NCBI GenBank assembly: GCA_023101725.1
Contig: JALJCO010013696.1
Location: 343,501-407,500, forward strand
Direction of reading: 5' to 3'
DNA length: 64,000 nucleotides
From: Atherinomorus stipes
Lineage: Eukaryota; Chordata; Actinopteri; Atheriniformes; Atherinidae
In this document: piece by piece, positions 45,089-56,800 of the stretch
Layout of the letters: each line of letters starts with the position of its first letter
Numbering within the stretch: the first letter of the stretch is position 1
The notes under the pieces: generated by a model
The model's input: only the letters and a program-made list of their open reading frames with translations
Databases searched by the model: none
What the model was told of the DNA's origin: nothing
Made by a program: the position numbers and the translations under genes

Positions 45089-46077
45089 AGAGAAGCCAGA
45101 GATGCTAAACGGCCACGAGGAGGCAGAATGATGTTCGTAACCACGGAAACGAGCAGATGTGAGCAGAAACGTAAGCAACAGGAGGCAGAAACGTGAGAAA
45201 CAGGAGGCAGAGTGATGCTCGTAACCGCGGAAACGAGCAGATGCGAGCAGAAACGTGAGCAACAGGAGGCAGAGTGATGCTCGTAACCGCGGAAACGAGC
45301 AGATGCGAGCAGAAACGTGAGCAACAGGAGGCAGAATGATGCTCGTAACCATGGAAACGTGCAAATGCGAGCAGAAACGTGCACAGGAGGCAGAGTGATG
45401 CTCGTAACCGCGGAAATGAGCAGAAGCGAGCAGAAACGTGAGCAACAGGAGGCAGAGTGATGCTCGTAACCACGGAAACGAGCAGATGCGAGCAGAAACG
45501 TGAGCAACAGGAGGCAGAGTGATGCTCGTAACCACGGAAACGTGCAGATGTGAGCAGAAACGTGAGCAACAGGAGGCAGAATGATGCTCGTAACCACGGA
45601 AACGTGCAGATGTGAGCAGAAACGTGAGCAACAGGAGGCAGAATGATGCTCGTAACCACGGAAACGTGCAGATGTGAGCAGAAACGTGAGAACTGGGAGG
45701 CAGAATGATGCTCGTAACCACGGAAATGAGCAGATGTGAGCAGATACGTGAGAACCGGGAGGCAGAATGATGCTCGTAACCACGGAAACGAGCAGATGCG
45801 AGCAGAAACGTGAGCAACAGGAGGCAGAGTGATGCTCGTAACCGCGGAAACGTGCAGATGTGAGCAGAAACGTGAGCAACAGGAGGCAGAGTGATGCTCG
45901 TAACCGCGGAAACGTGCAGATGTGAGCAGAAACGTGAGCAACAGGAGGCAGAGTGATGCTCGTAACCGTGGAAACGAGCAGATGTGAGCAGAAACGTGAG
46001 CAACAGGGGGCAGAGTGATGCTCGTAACCACGGAAACGAGCAGATGTGAGCAGAAACGTGAGCAACAGGAGGCAGAA
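45089..46077. repeat. 62-bp minisatellite
   Basis: About sixteen units containing AGGCAGAGTGATGCTCGTAA and GCAGAAACGTGAGCAACAGG. The complement has no stop in any frame within a unit, so three overlapping minus-strand open frames of about 330 codons run through it with 62-base (non-triplet) phase shifting. Not a gene. Confidence 0.95.
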
Positions 46078-46784
46078 TAAAATAAACTGGGACGAGAATC
46101 CATATAAAACAGGAAGCGGGGGGGTGAACGACCTTTTATGTTACTTTTTTTCTACTACTGCAAACAGCATAAACTTGGTCCAGGTGTGTATTCTGGTCTG
46201 ACTCATGATCTTCTAGAAGATGGGGTGTGTAACTCTTTCTCTAAGGTCTCTAACTAAAATCCTCCTCATTTCCTCCTTAGAGCCAATCCGTGCCACATTG
46301 ACTTGCATTGAAAAGGACCGTTTCTAGAATCAAATGTTATTCCAGAATAAATGTTTAGGAGAACATTTTTCTCCTCACACACTTGCTCTACACTTCAATG
46401 ATGTAGTTTGAACTGTTTTCCATGACATCAGACCATTTACTCAGAAGGAGCCCCGCTTTTTATCTTAGTGATGAAACCAGAGACTTCAATGTTATTTCAG
46501 CCAATCAGAGTCCTTCAAACACTCAGAAATGCTGAGAATGGCCTCTCACCTACAGACTGTTTTTGGGCTATTTAAGGGGGGCACAGCAGGTTAAAAAAAA
46601 CCTTTTTTTCCATCAGCTGGTCACTTTTGAGATTTTCATTTTTTCCCTCCATCATGTTTTCTTTCAGACTAGTGTAAAAAAAAACATCCAAAATAAACAT
46701 TTTAGGGTTTTATTTCTGATACTTTGTCTGATGCACCCAAATCCCTGAAAATGCAGCTAAAGTTGCTGTTTTCTCTATATGAGT
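46078..46784 (+). other. Intergenic, unassigned stretch
   Basis: No gene. Near 46565-46610 there is TATTTAAGGGGGGCACAGC followed by A/T runs. The sequence may include more of the dispersed repeat to the right, but I could not align it. Confidence 0.4.
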
Positions 46785-47480
46785 TTTTCTCTTATTCCGG
46801 TCAAAAATCTCCACTTCAGGAGCACTTACAGAAACCAGACTTTCACGTTCTGATCCTGACTGGATTCTTAAAGCTTTTACACAAGATTTATTTCATATCT
46901 GATTCACAGCCTGATTATAGAACATTTCATCCCAACAATATGACAAAAAATGAGTTTTCTCTGGATGTTGACAGTATATTCTAAATAGTGAAATGATCTA
47001 CAGAAATATCCAAAACCCCCTCTGGAAAAACTTCTGACTTTAATATGTGAACAAAATTAAAAAAAACTTTGAACCTGGTTTCACCCTGTGTGGATTTATT
47101 CCTAAAATTGTATGTAAAGGGAGTGGATAGCCCAGTGGTAGCGTCGTGGGCTAGGGCGTGGAGGACCCGGGTTCGATTCCCCGACACAACCCCTGGGTGG
47201 ACCACTGTGGACCCCTGAGCAAGGTCCTTAACCCCCCACCAACTGCTCCCCGGGCGCCTTAAGTAGCAGCCCACTGCTCTCTGATACTCAGTACAGAGAT
47301 GGTGAAATGCAGAGCCCTTATTTCCCCTCTGGGATCATATAAGTATAACAAAAAAAAGCGTGTTTTTGGCTATACAACACCTCATTTGCATATTTAAACA
47401 TAAAATTTCAGAAAACTTGCAGCACAGAAACTGATCGCCCTGATGTGAGGAACAGAGCGGGAACGTTTCGTGGTGATGTT
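46785..47480. repeat. Dispersed repeat, copy 2, split by a SINE
   Basis: Matches 4190-4700 in reverse complement on both sides of the SINE: the left part (46785-47108) pairs with 4430-4700, and the right part (47346-47480) pairs with 4190-4345. The SINE is missing from copy 1, so it entered copy 2 after the two copies separated. Confidence 0.8.
47119..47345 (+). mobile_element. tRNA-derived SINE (V-SINE-like)
   Basis: The head contains an A-box-like TAGCCCAGTGGTAGC and a B box GGGTTCGATTCC, the pol III promoter elements of a tRNA-derived SINE. The body has CCTGAGCAAGGTCCTTAACCC and CAACTGCTCCCCGGGCGCC, which I recall from abundant teleost SINEs. The tail (TTATTTCCCCTCTGGGATCA) resembles L2-type LINE 3' ends, suggesting L2 machinery mobilised it. 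Confidence 0.85.
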
Positions 47481-47595
47481 AGTTACATGTGTACCCGGTT
47501 TGCCTGGAGCGTCTCGCTTCAACCCACTTTTCAGTGGGAACGTGTGTGCAAAGTGGAACTGAAAGGGTTAACATTGTTTGTTTGTTTGTTTTTGT

Positions 47596-47631
<36 letters not shown>

Positions 47632-48335
47632 TGGTTAGGCCAGAAGTCAGTGATGACGTACATGAAACAAAATGCAGCCTTTCATCGTCAGACATTCACA
47701 CCTTTAACTGTCAGAGCTGTGAGGGTTAAAGGACAAATGACACAAACGCAGACGCGCTGGACGTCCTGCCGTGCACGCGCCTTTGATGACACTTGCTGCT
47801 GGTGTCGGGTGCGAGCAAGTGCGCGCTGCAGTATAATGAATGCGCGAGGATCAGGACTGATTTAGCCCTCACGTCTGACCGGAACCGCTCCGATGCGTAA
47901 AAATAAGGCCGCGCGTAAAGAGCAGGCGCACGTGCGCAACAGTTGTCGGCTAATAATAAGAAGAAGGCGCTGCGCCTTTAAGAGGATGAGGAGGGAACCC
48001 AACACCTGTTCCAGTCCAGCTCGGTTTGGATCAGTTAGCAGAAAGAGGAGAGAAGAAGGAGGTCTGGAGCTCTCTCTCTCTCTCTCTCTCTCTCCTCCCT
48101 TCACCAAACTCACGCGCATTTCTGTCGCTTTTTTCCTCTCTCTCACAACCCGGATTAAATTACGCACTCCGCCTTTAAGAAGCTGTCAGCGGGATTAGAG
48201 TTACGCGCGGCGAGCCAGCTCGCGCACCGGAGGCTTTTACGCACCGTCGCTCCCAGGCAGCAGCTCTCCTTCAGGGACCTTCCTCCTCCTCCTCCTCCTC
48301 CTCCTCCTCCTGGGGACCTCCTCGCACCTCGCGAC
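47481..48335 (+). promoter_or_regulatory. BIN1-type promoter region and 5' UTR (CpG-rich)
   Basis: CpG density climbs from about 47740 and stays high through the first coding exon. It contains a 33-G run (47598-47630), a (CT)n tract (48070-48094) and a (CTC)n tract (48280-48311) close to the start codon, probably in the 5' UTR. No TATA box is evident, consistent with a CpG-island promoter. The exact start site is unknown. Confidence 0.6.
47598..47630. repeat. 33-base poly-G run
   Basis: TTTGTTT followed by 33 uninterrupted G. A strong candidate for G-quadruplex formation and for sequencing or assembly error in length. Confidence 0.9.
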
Positions 48336-48416
48336 ATGGCAGAGATCGGGAAAGGGGTCACCGCCGGGAAACTGGCCATCAACGTCCAGAAGCGGCTCAC
48401 CAGGGCGCAGGAGAAG
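48336..48416 (+). CDS. bin1b: BIN1/amphiphysin-family gene, first coding exon (N-BAR helix 0)
   Basis: Encodes 27 residues, MAEIGKGVTAGKLAINVQKR then LTRAQEK, ending at AAG|GTAGGA. This matches the N-terminal amphipathic helix (H0) of BIN1, whose known start reads nearly the same (KGVTAGK..NVQKKLTRAQEK). H0 inserts into membranes as the BAR domain bends them, in endocytosis and muscle T-tubule formation. BIN2 and AMPH starts fit less well. The ATG follows a CTC-rich leader. No further exon (expected to begin VLQKLGKADE) is visible to the right edge, so the intron exceeds 15.5 kb. The b-paralogue symbol rests on pairing with the ihhb-like gene and is uncertain; bin1-like is the safe name. Confidence 0.82.
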
Positions 48417-48989
48417 GTAGGAGGCTGGCGCGGCCGCGGGACACCGTGTCCCACTGTGAAACTGGATCCTCCACTTTGTACCGTCGCACAGAAGCTGTCA
48501 CTCACACACAGCGCGAGACTCTCCTGTCAGACATGGGGGGTAAACCCTGCGAACCCAGCCACAGGTCTGCGGTTCTGGCTCAGGAAACCGGAACCGGCGG
48601 TTAGGAAAGGCGTTCAGAACGCGCCGTCTCAGCTCAGGACCGGGTCTGCGGGACCGGGTCTCCGGGTTCCGGGTCTGCGGGACCGGGTTCCGGGTCTGTG
48701 GCTTTACATTCAGGTTCTGAGAGAACTTTACTGTCCTGGTTCAGTTTCTTTCATTCAGTGTCAGAAACTAAAACAAATTACAGCCCAGAAGTGCTGATGA
48801 GGTCCAGACCCGCGGTTCCAGCAGTCATCATCATCATCATCATCATCATCATTATTATTTCTGCACTAAAAGTATCTGAGCAGGCTGCTGCGCGCGCATT
48901 AACACGCGCACATGTCAGACACTAGGTAGGCCGCGAGGCTCATCAACCTTAAATTACACAGTAACACGCGTTACATCAACATTATATAC

Positions 48990-48992
<3 letters not shown>
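48417..48992 (+). other. BIN1-type intron 1, proximal part
   Basis: Starts with a GTAGGA donor. GC-rich with repeated GGGTCTGCGGGACCGGGT-like phrases (48636-48700) and an (ATC)n tract at 48826-48858. Confidence 0.6.
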
Positions 48993-48993
<1 letters not shown>

Positions 48994-49057
<64 letters not shown>

Positions 49058-49060
49058 TAT

Positions 49061-49122
<62 letters not shown>
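48994..49122. repeat. Twin (TA)n tracts
   Basis: Two TA runs of about 60 bases (48994-49053 and 49065-49122) separated by GGGTTATAAAA. Because (TA)n is self-complementary, the whole can fold into hairpins or a cruciform. Confidence 0.95.
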
Positions 49123-49126
<4 letters not shown>

Positions 49127-49849
49127 TGTTGAAAATTTGAGTTTATTTAAAAAGGGAACAATAGATTGAATAAAATGTAATTAAATGGTGATTTCTGAGT
49201 AAACTTTACTCTCAGGATTCACTCACAGATTTGCAGCTCGCCTGAGTTACACAGAGCCTTTTTCGCATGTAGGTTCATTTAAACGTAATCTTTGTTTTTT
49301 TTCATCACACAAAGAAAGCTGGATGGGAGGACTGCACTGAAGCTCCGTCCTTAACCTCCTGGTAGGCCTCTGGGCTGAGAGGTTTTGTAGGCCCTGTCCC
49401 GTCCTCCAAATTTACTCCATTTTTTCTCTCTTTTTAAAGAAAAAAAGTGTCATTATAGAAAATAGTATCTAAGGCTGTTCCGAGTGTTTTGTTTTTAGTT
49501 TGACATGATATTGATTTTCAGATAATGTGAGCAGAATGAAAAATAATAGTAATAATGATAATAATAACGATAATAATAATACAAAATCTGAAATAAATAA
49601 TAATAAAATAAATCAAACTAGACTTTAAGAAAGAATCAAACTGGCTGATTAGTTCATGCTGCTCAAATAACCTGCGGTTCACTCATGAAAGCTATCAAGT
49701 CCACATTCAGCCAAATATTTCACACCTGCAGCCCCCCTCTGTAGAACCTGTGTCCAGTATTCACATCGGTCACTTAACTGTTTCTCTAGAGTCTGCTGTT
49801 CCACAGTCGGCTGCTGGATTAATATAAGCAATCATGGCTTTTCTGGGGA
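49123..49849 (+). other. BIN1-type intron 1, unassigned stretch
   Basis: AT-rich with a short AATAAT-type simple repeat near 49545-49615. No exon recognised. Confidence 0.45.
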
Positions 49850-49985
49850 CGTCACTGTCATTCATTCATTTTCTGCACAGCAGCAGGGTTGCAGGGGGCG
49901 GGGGGGGGGGCTGGAGTTTATCTATTATCAGGTGAGAGGCAGGTACACCTGGACAGGTCGCCAGTCTGTCGCTATGGACGTCACT
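49850..49985. repeat. Teleost interspersed repeat fragment
   Basis: ATTCATTTTCTGCACAGCAG, a G-run, then GGTACACCTGGACAGGTCGC and CAGTCTGTCGC. I recall this order of phrases from a very common fish repeat, class not certain. Confidence 0.55.
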
Positions 49986-50126
49986 GCCTTCTGCTAAATG
50001 ATAAACATGATTACCCTCATGTTTGATGGAGAGTAACGTAGCCGTTCTGTGTTCACTCACTCCCCGTTACTTTGCGCCTGCCACGTGCGCTCTGACGCAG
50101 ATTCATCAGCACTTTTATTTTGACAA

Positions 50127-50765
50127 GGTGTCTGTCCCATTTTTATCCTGTAAGTGTGGACTTTTATTTTGACAAGGTGTCTGTCCCATTTTTATCCTGT
50201 AAGTGTGGACTTTTATTTTGACAAGGTGTCGGTCCCATTTTTATCCTGTAAGTGTGGACTTTTATTTTGACAAGGTATCGGTCCCATTTTTATCCTGTAA
50301 GTGTGGACTTTTATTTTGACAAGGTATCGGTCTCATTTTTATCCTGTAAGTGTGGACTTTTATTTTGACAAGGTGTCGGTCCCATTTTTATCCTGTAAGT
50401 GTGGACTTTTATTTTGACATGGTATTGGTCTCATTTTTATCCTGTAAGTGTGGACTTTTATTTTGACAAGGTATCGGTCCCATTTTTATCCTGTAAGTGT
50501 GGACTTTTATTTTGACAAAGTATCGGTCCCATTTTTATCCTGTAAGTGTGGACTTTTATTTTGACAAGGTCCCATTTTTATCCTGTAAGTGTGGACTTTT
50601 ATTTTGACAAGGTCCCATTTTTATCCTGTAAGTGTGGACTTTTATTTTGACAAGGTCCCATTTTTATCCTGTAAGTGTGGACTTTTATTTTGACAAGGTC
50701 CCATTTTTATCTTGTAAGTGTGGACTTTTATTTTGACAAGGTCCCATTTTTATCCTGTAAGTGTG
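50127..50765. repeat. 49-bp minisatellite with 43-bp derivative
   Basis: About fourteen units containing GTGTGGACTTTTATTTTGAC and CCCATTTTTATCCTGTAA. The left units are 49 bases and carry GTGTCG/GTATCG; the right units from about 50560 have lost this hexamer (43 bases), so one deleted unit was amplified. Confidence 0.95.
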
Positions 50766-52030
50766 GACTTTGGGCCGGTCTAAGTTTTCCCCAGAGGCCC
50801 AGGTCACCGCTAATGTGCCATCTCGTCCCCCCTCCTCTCTCTCTGATGCGCGTGTCCCCGTCTCCCCCCCCCTCAGTATTCCTGTCCTGTGTCCGTTACC
50901 TCTGGCATCAGCGTGGGTGTCGCTGCCCTCCCCAGTGGGTTAGATGAGCTGTTTCCTCCCTGAAAGAATCAAAGAGCTTCGGGATGCTCTTTAGTCATTT
51001 TCTTGTGAAAACGCCTCTAAAACCGCCATTTTTAGCCGACACAGCTGACACCTGTCTCTGAGTGATGGAGCATCATCAGATTGTCACATGGCGGCGGGGC
51101 GGGGCTTGTAGGAACGGGTTTGTTTGGATCAATCAGCAGTTTCTAATTTGCATATAATGTGATTGACAGGAAAACTGACAAATTGCATAATAACTTGACT
51201 TTTTATGTAATTTTTTCCCCAAAAAGGCCCCTGAACTCCATTGGCCCCTGGGCTTCAGCTCAGGAAAGCCCGTGCATTACGGCGGCCTTGTCCACGGCTG
51301 CTAAACTGTTAGCAACCATGGTTTGGGGAAACGCGCTCCAGCTGATCACACTAGAACCAAAGACGGAAACGTAAACATAAGGGTTGATCATAAAATCACT
51401 AATGAACTTAAACCTTGTTATTTCATTAAAGTCATAACTGTGGTCTCAGCTTTATTGCCTGCAGAAGTAGGCTAGCTATTAGCCGTGATGCACAACTGTG
51501 CTACAGGAGTAAGTCGTTTTTCAAACAGAAATGCTGCAGTTTCAGCATGTTCCAGCATCCAGAATTATAATAATACCCACAGTAGTCACGTTAATAACGT
51601 CTGTAAGAAAGCAAACGTCTCCTTCATTCAGCAACCAGAGGTCCTGTGGTAAGATGGCCGCCGCTGATGCCGTCCAGCATCCACCACAGGAGATCTAGCC
51701 ATGATAGATATCTATGATTCAGACTGGGATGGAGACCAGAACTCCATGTAAAGGGCTTCAGAACTGGAGCGGTTCTGGCTTATTTACTGGACTGATGAAG
51801 GAATGCAGAGTGATGGATACTTTACCACATTACCCACAACTGTAGTACTGGTCTCGTAGTACTCATAGGAGCTGTAGTATTGTGTAGACTTGGACGCTGA
51901 CGTCCCTGCAGGACCAGCGGGAGGAAAGCACCTAAAAGTGACCGTGTGAAACCTGATCGACAGTCTGGTGTTTGCAGCGAGTTATTATTGTCCGTCCTAA
52001 TACCCACACTGCTTAAGCCTGTAATCACAG
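50766..52030 (+). other. BIN1-type intron 1, unassigned stretch
   Basis: Mixed sequence including a C/T-rich part near 50820-50875 and a YY1-like AAGATGGCCGCC at 51651. No exon or transposon recognised. Confidence 0.4.
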
Positions 52031-53855
52031 CAGGAACCAGTCAGTCAGCACCAGCCTGTAAGAGTCTGTAATCACAGTAGGAGCCAGTCAGTCAGGACCA
52101 GCCTGTAAGAGCCGGTCAGTACCGCAACCATCCTGTAAGAGCCTGTAATCACAGCAGAAACCAGTCAGTCAGGACCAGCCTGTAAGAGCCTGTAATCACA
52201 GCAGAAACCAGTCAGTCAGGACCAGCATGTTAGAGCCTGTAATCACAGCAGGAACCAGTCAGTCAGCACCAGCCTGTAAGAGCCTGTAATCACAGCAGGA
52301 GCCAGTCAGTCAGGACCAGCCTGTAAGAGCCTGTAATCACAGCAGAAACCAGTCAGTCAGCACCAGCCTGTAAGAGCCGGTCAGTACAGCAACCAACCTG
52401 TAAGAGCCTGTAATCACAGCAGGAGCCAGTCAGTCAGCACCAGCCTGTAAGAGCCTGTAAGCACAGCAGGAACCAGTCAGTCAGGACCAGCCTGTAAGAG
52501 CCGGTCAGTACCGCAACCAACCTGTAAGAGCCTGTAATCACAGCAGGAGCCAGTCAGTCAGCACCAGCCTGTAAGAGCCTGTAATCACAGCAGGAACCAG
52601 TCAGTCAGGACCAGCCTGTAAGAGCCTGTAATCACAGCAGGAGCCAGTCAGTCAGGACCAGCCTGTAAGAGCCGGTCAGTACCACAACCAATCTGTAAGA
52701 GCCTGTAATCACAGCAGAAACCAGTCAGTCAGGACCAGCCTGTAAGAGCCTGTAATCACAGCAGGAACCAGTCAGTCAGGACCAGCCTGTAAGAGCCTGT
52801 AATCACAGCAGGAACCAGTCAGTCAGGACCAGCCTGTAAGAGCCTGTAATGACAGCAGGAGCCAGTCAGTCAGGACCAGCCTATAAGAGCCTGTAATCAC
52901 AGCAGGAACCAGTCAGTCAGGACCAGCCTGTAAGAGCCTGTAATCACAGCAGGAACCAGTCAGTCAGGACCAGCCTGTAAGAGCCTGTAATCACAGCAGG
53001 AGCCAGTCAGTCAGGACCAGCCTATAAGAGCCTGTAATCACAGCAGAAACCAGTCAGTCAGCACCAGCCTGTAAGAGCCTGTAATGACAGCAGGAATCAG
53101 TCAGTCAGCACCAGCATGCTAGAGCCTGTAATCACAGCAGGAGCCAGTCAGTCAGGACCAGCCTGTAAGAGCCGGTCAGTACCACAACCAACCTGTAAGA
53201 GCCTGTAATCACAGCAGAAACCAGTCAGTCAGGACCAGCCTGTAAGAGCCTGTAATCACAGCAGGAGCCAGTCAGTCAGCACCAGCCTGTAAGAGCCTGT
53301 AATCACAGCAGGAACCAGTCAGTCAGGACCAGCCTGTAAGAGCCTGTAATCACAGCAGGAGCCAGTCAGTCAGGACCAGCCTGTAAGAGCCGGTCAGTAC
53401 CACAACCAACCTGTAAGAGCCTGTAATTATAGCAGGAACCAGTCAGTCAGCACCAGCTTGTAAGAGCCGGTCAGTACCACAACCAACCTGTAAGAGCCTG
53501 TAAATACAGCAGGAACCAGTCAGTCAGCACCAGCTTGTAAGAGCCGGTCAGTACCACAACCAACCTGTAAGAGCCTGTAAATACAGCAGGAGCCAGTCAG
53601 TCAGGACCAGCCTGTAAGAGCCGGTCAGTACCACAACCAACCTGTAAGAGCCTGTAATTATAGCAGGAACCAGTCAGTCAGCACCAGCTTGTAAGAGCCG
53701 GTCAGTACCACAACCAACCTGTAAGAGCCTGTAAATACAGCAGGAACCAGTCAGTCAGCACCAGCCTGTAAGAGCCGGTCAGTACCGCAACAAGCCTGTA
53801 ATCACAGCAGGAGCCAGTCAGTCAGCACCACCCTGTAAGAGGCTGTAATTACAGC
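52031..53855. repeat. 47-bp satellite
   Basis: About 1.8 kb of a unit containing CCTGTAAGAGCCTGTAATCA and CCAGTCAGTCAGGACCAG. A shorter variant (AGAGCCGGTCAGTACCACAA) is interspersed at regular distances, and combinations such as those at 53400-53760 are repeated, indicating higher-order blocks. Confidence 0.95.
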
Positions 53856-56800
53856 ATCCAGTCGTAGCCGTGAGGAAGGTCTCATCCAGACGTAGCCGTG
53901 AGGAAGGTCTCATCCAGTCGTAGCCGTGAGGAAGGTCTCATCCAGACGTAGCAGTGAGGAAGGTCTCATCCAGATGTAGCCGTGAGGAAGGTCTCATCCA
54001 GATGTAGCCGTGAGGAAGGTCTCATCCAGACGTAGCGGAGTAGAAGGTCTCATCCAGATGTAGCCGTGAGGAAGGTCTCATCCAGATGTAGCCGTGAGGA
54101 AGGTCTCATCCAGACGTAGCCGTGAGGAAGGTCTCATCCAGACGTAGCCGTGAGGAAGGTCTCATCCAGACGTAGCCGTGAGGAAAGTCTCATCCAGACG
54201 TAGCAGTGAGGAAGGTCTCATCCAGTCGTAGCCGTGAGGAAGGTCTCATCCAGATGTAGCCGTGAGGAAGGTCTCATCCAGACGTAGCGGAGAGGAAGGT
54301 CTCATCCAGATGTAGCCGTGAGGAAGGTCTCATCCAGACGTAGCCGTGAGGAAGGTCTCATCCAGACGTAGCCGTGAGGAAGGTCTCATCCAGACGTAGC
54401 CGTGAGGAAGGTCTCATCCAGTCGTAGCGGAGAGGAAGCTCTCATCCAGACGTAGCGGTGAGGAAGGTCTCATCCAGACGTAGCCGTGAGAAAGGTCTCA
54501 TCCAAAGGCAGCGTTGAAGAAGGTCGCATCCAAATGTAGCCGTGAGGAAGGTCTCATCCAAATGTAGCGTTGAAGAAGGTCTCATCCAGACGTAAAGGTG
54601 AAGAAGGTCTCATCCAGATGTAGCCGTGAGGAAAGTCTCATCCAGACGTAGCAGTGAGGAAGGTCTCATCCAGTCGTAGCGGTGAAGAAGGTCTCATCCA
54701 GTCGTAGCGGTGAAGAAGGTCTCATCCAGTCGTAGCGGTGAGGAAGGTCTCATCCAGTCGTAGCGGTGAGGAAGGTCTCATCCAGACATAGAGGTGCGGA
54801 AGGTCTCATCCAGACGTAGCGCTGAGGAAGGTCTCATCCAGACGTAGTGGTGAGGAAGGTCTCATCCAGACGTAGCCGTGAGGAAGGTCTCATCCAGACG
54901 TAGCCGTGAGGAAGGTCTCATCCAAACGTAGAGGTGAGGAAGGTCTCATCCAGACGTAGCCGTGAGGAAGGTCTCATCCAGTCATAGCCGTGAGGAAGGT
55001 CTCATCCAGTCGTAGCTGTGAGGAAGGTCTCATCCAGACGTAGCTGTGAGGAAGGTCTCATCCAAACGTAGCCGTGCGGAAGGTCTCATCCAGACGTAGC
55101 CATGAGGAAGGTTTCATCCAGACGTAGCCGTGAGGAAGGTCTCATCCAGTCGTAGCGGTAAGGAAGGTCTCATCCAGATGTAGCCGTGAGGAAGGTCTCA
55201 TCCAGTCGTAGCCGTGAGGAAGGTCTCATCCAGTCGTAGCCGTGAGGAAGGTCTCATCCAGTCGTAGCCGTGAGGAAGGTCTCATCCAGACGTAGCCGTG
55301 AGGACGGTTTCATCCAGTCGCAGCGGTGAGGAAGGTCTCATCCAGACGTAGCCGTGAGGAAGATCTTATCCAGTCGTAGCGGAGAGGAAGGTTTCATCCA
55401 GACGTAGCCGTGAGGAAGGTCTCATCCAGACGTAGCCGTGAGGAAGGTTTCATCCAGTCGTAGCCGTGAGGAAGGTCTCATCCAGACGTAGCCGTGAGGA
55501 AGGTCTCATCCAGACGTAGCCGTGAGGAAGGTCTCATCCAGACGTGGCGGAGAGGAAGGTCTCATCCAGATGTAGCGGTAAGGAAGGTCTCATCCAGACG
55601 TAGCCGTGAGGAAGATCTTATCCAGTCGTAGCGGAGAGGAAGGTCTCATCCAGACGTAGCCGTGAGGAAGGTCTCATCCAGACGTAGCCGTGAGGAAGGT
55701 TTCATCCAGTCGTAGCCGTGAGGAAGGTCTCATCCAGACGTAGCCGTGAGGAAGGTCTCATCCAGACGTAGCCGTGAGGAAGGTCTCATCCAGACGTGGC
55801 GGAGAGGAAGGTCTCATCCAGATGTAGCGGTGAGGAAGGTCTCATCCAGACGTAGCCGTGAGGAAAGTCTCATCCAGTCATAGCGGTGAGGAAGGTCTCA
55901 TCCAGACGTGGCGGAGAGGAAGGTCTCATCCAGATGTAGCGGTGAGGAAGGTCTCATCCAGACGTGGCGGAGAGGAAGGTCTCATCCAGTCATAGCGGTG
56001 AGGAAGGTCTCATCCAGACGTAGCCGTGATGAAGGTCTCATCCAGATGTAGCGGTGACGAAGGTCTCATCCAGTCGTAGCGGAGAGGAAGGTCTCATCCA
56101 GATGTAGCGGTGAGGAAGGTCTCATCCAGACGTAGCCGTGATGAAGGTCTCATCTAGATGTAGCGGTGACGAAGGTCTCATCCAGTCGTAGCGGAGAGGA
56201 AGGTCTCATCCAGATGTAGCGGAGAGGAAGGTCTCATCCAGATGTAGCGGTGAGGAAGGTCTCATCCAGACGTAGCCGTGATGAAGGTCTCATCCAGATG
56301 TAGCGGTGACGAAGGTCTCATCCAGTCGTAGCGGAGAGGAAGGTCTCATCCAGATGTAGCGGTGAGGAAGGTCTCATCCAGACGTAGCCGTGAGGACGTC
56401 TCATCTAGATGTAGCGGTAAAGAAGGTCTCATCCAGTCGTAGCGGAGAGGAAGGTCTCATACAGATGTAGCGGTGAGGAAGGTCTCATCCAGTCGTAGCC
56501 GTGATGAAAGTCTCATCCAGTCGTAGCGGTGAGGAAGGTCTCATCCAGACGTAGCCGTGAGGAAGGTCTTAACCAGATGTAGCGGTGATGAAGGTCTCAT
56601 CCAGACGTAGCCGTGAGGAAGGTCTCATCCAGATGTCGCCGTGAGGAAGGTCTCATCCAGTCGTCGCGGAGAGGAGGGTTTCATCCAGACGTAGCGGTGA
56701 GGAAGGTCTAATTCAAATGTAGCGTTGAAGAAGTTCTCATCCAGACGTAGCCGTGATGAAAGTCTCATCCAGTCGTAGCGGTGAGCAAGGTCTCATCCAG

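Noticed and set aside
45076..46065. Three overlapping minus-strand open frames of about 330 codons
   Set aside because: All arise from the 62-bp array; the similar content in three frames excludes a normal gene.
47119..47190. tRNA gene
   Set aside because: A and B box words are present, but the following body and tail are those of a SINE, and no complete cloverleaf is evident.
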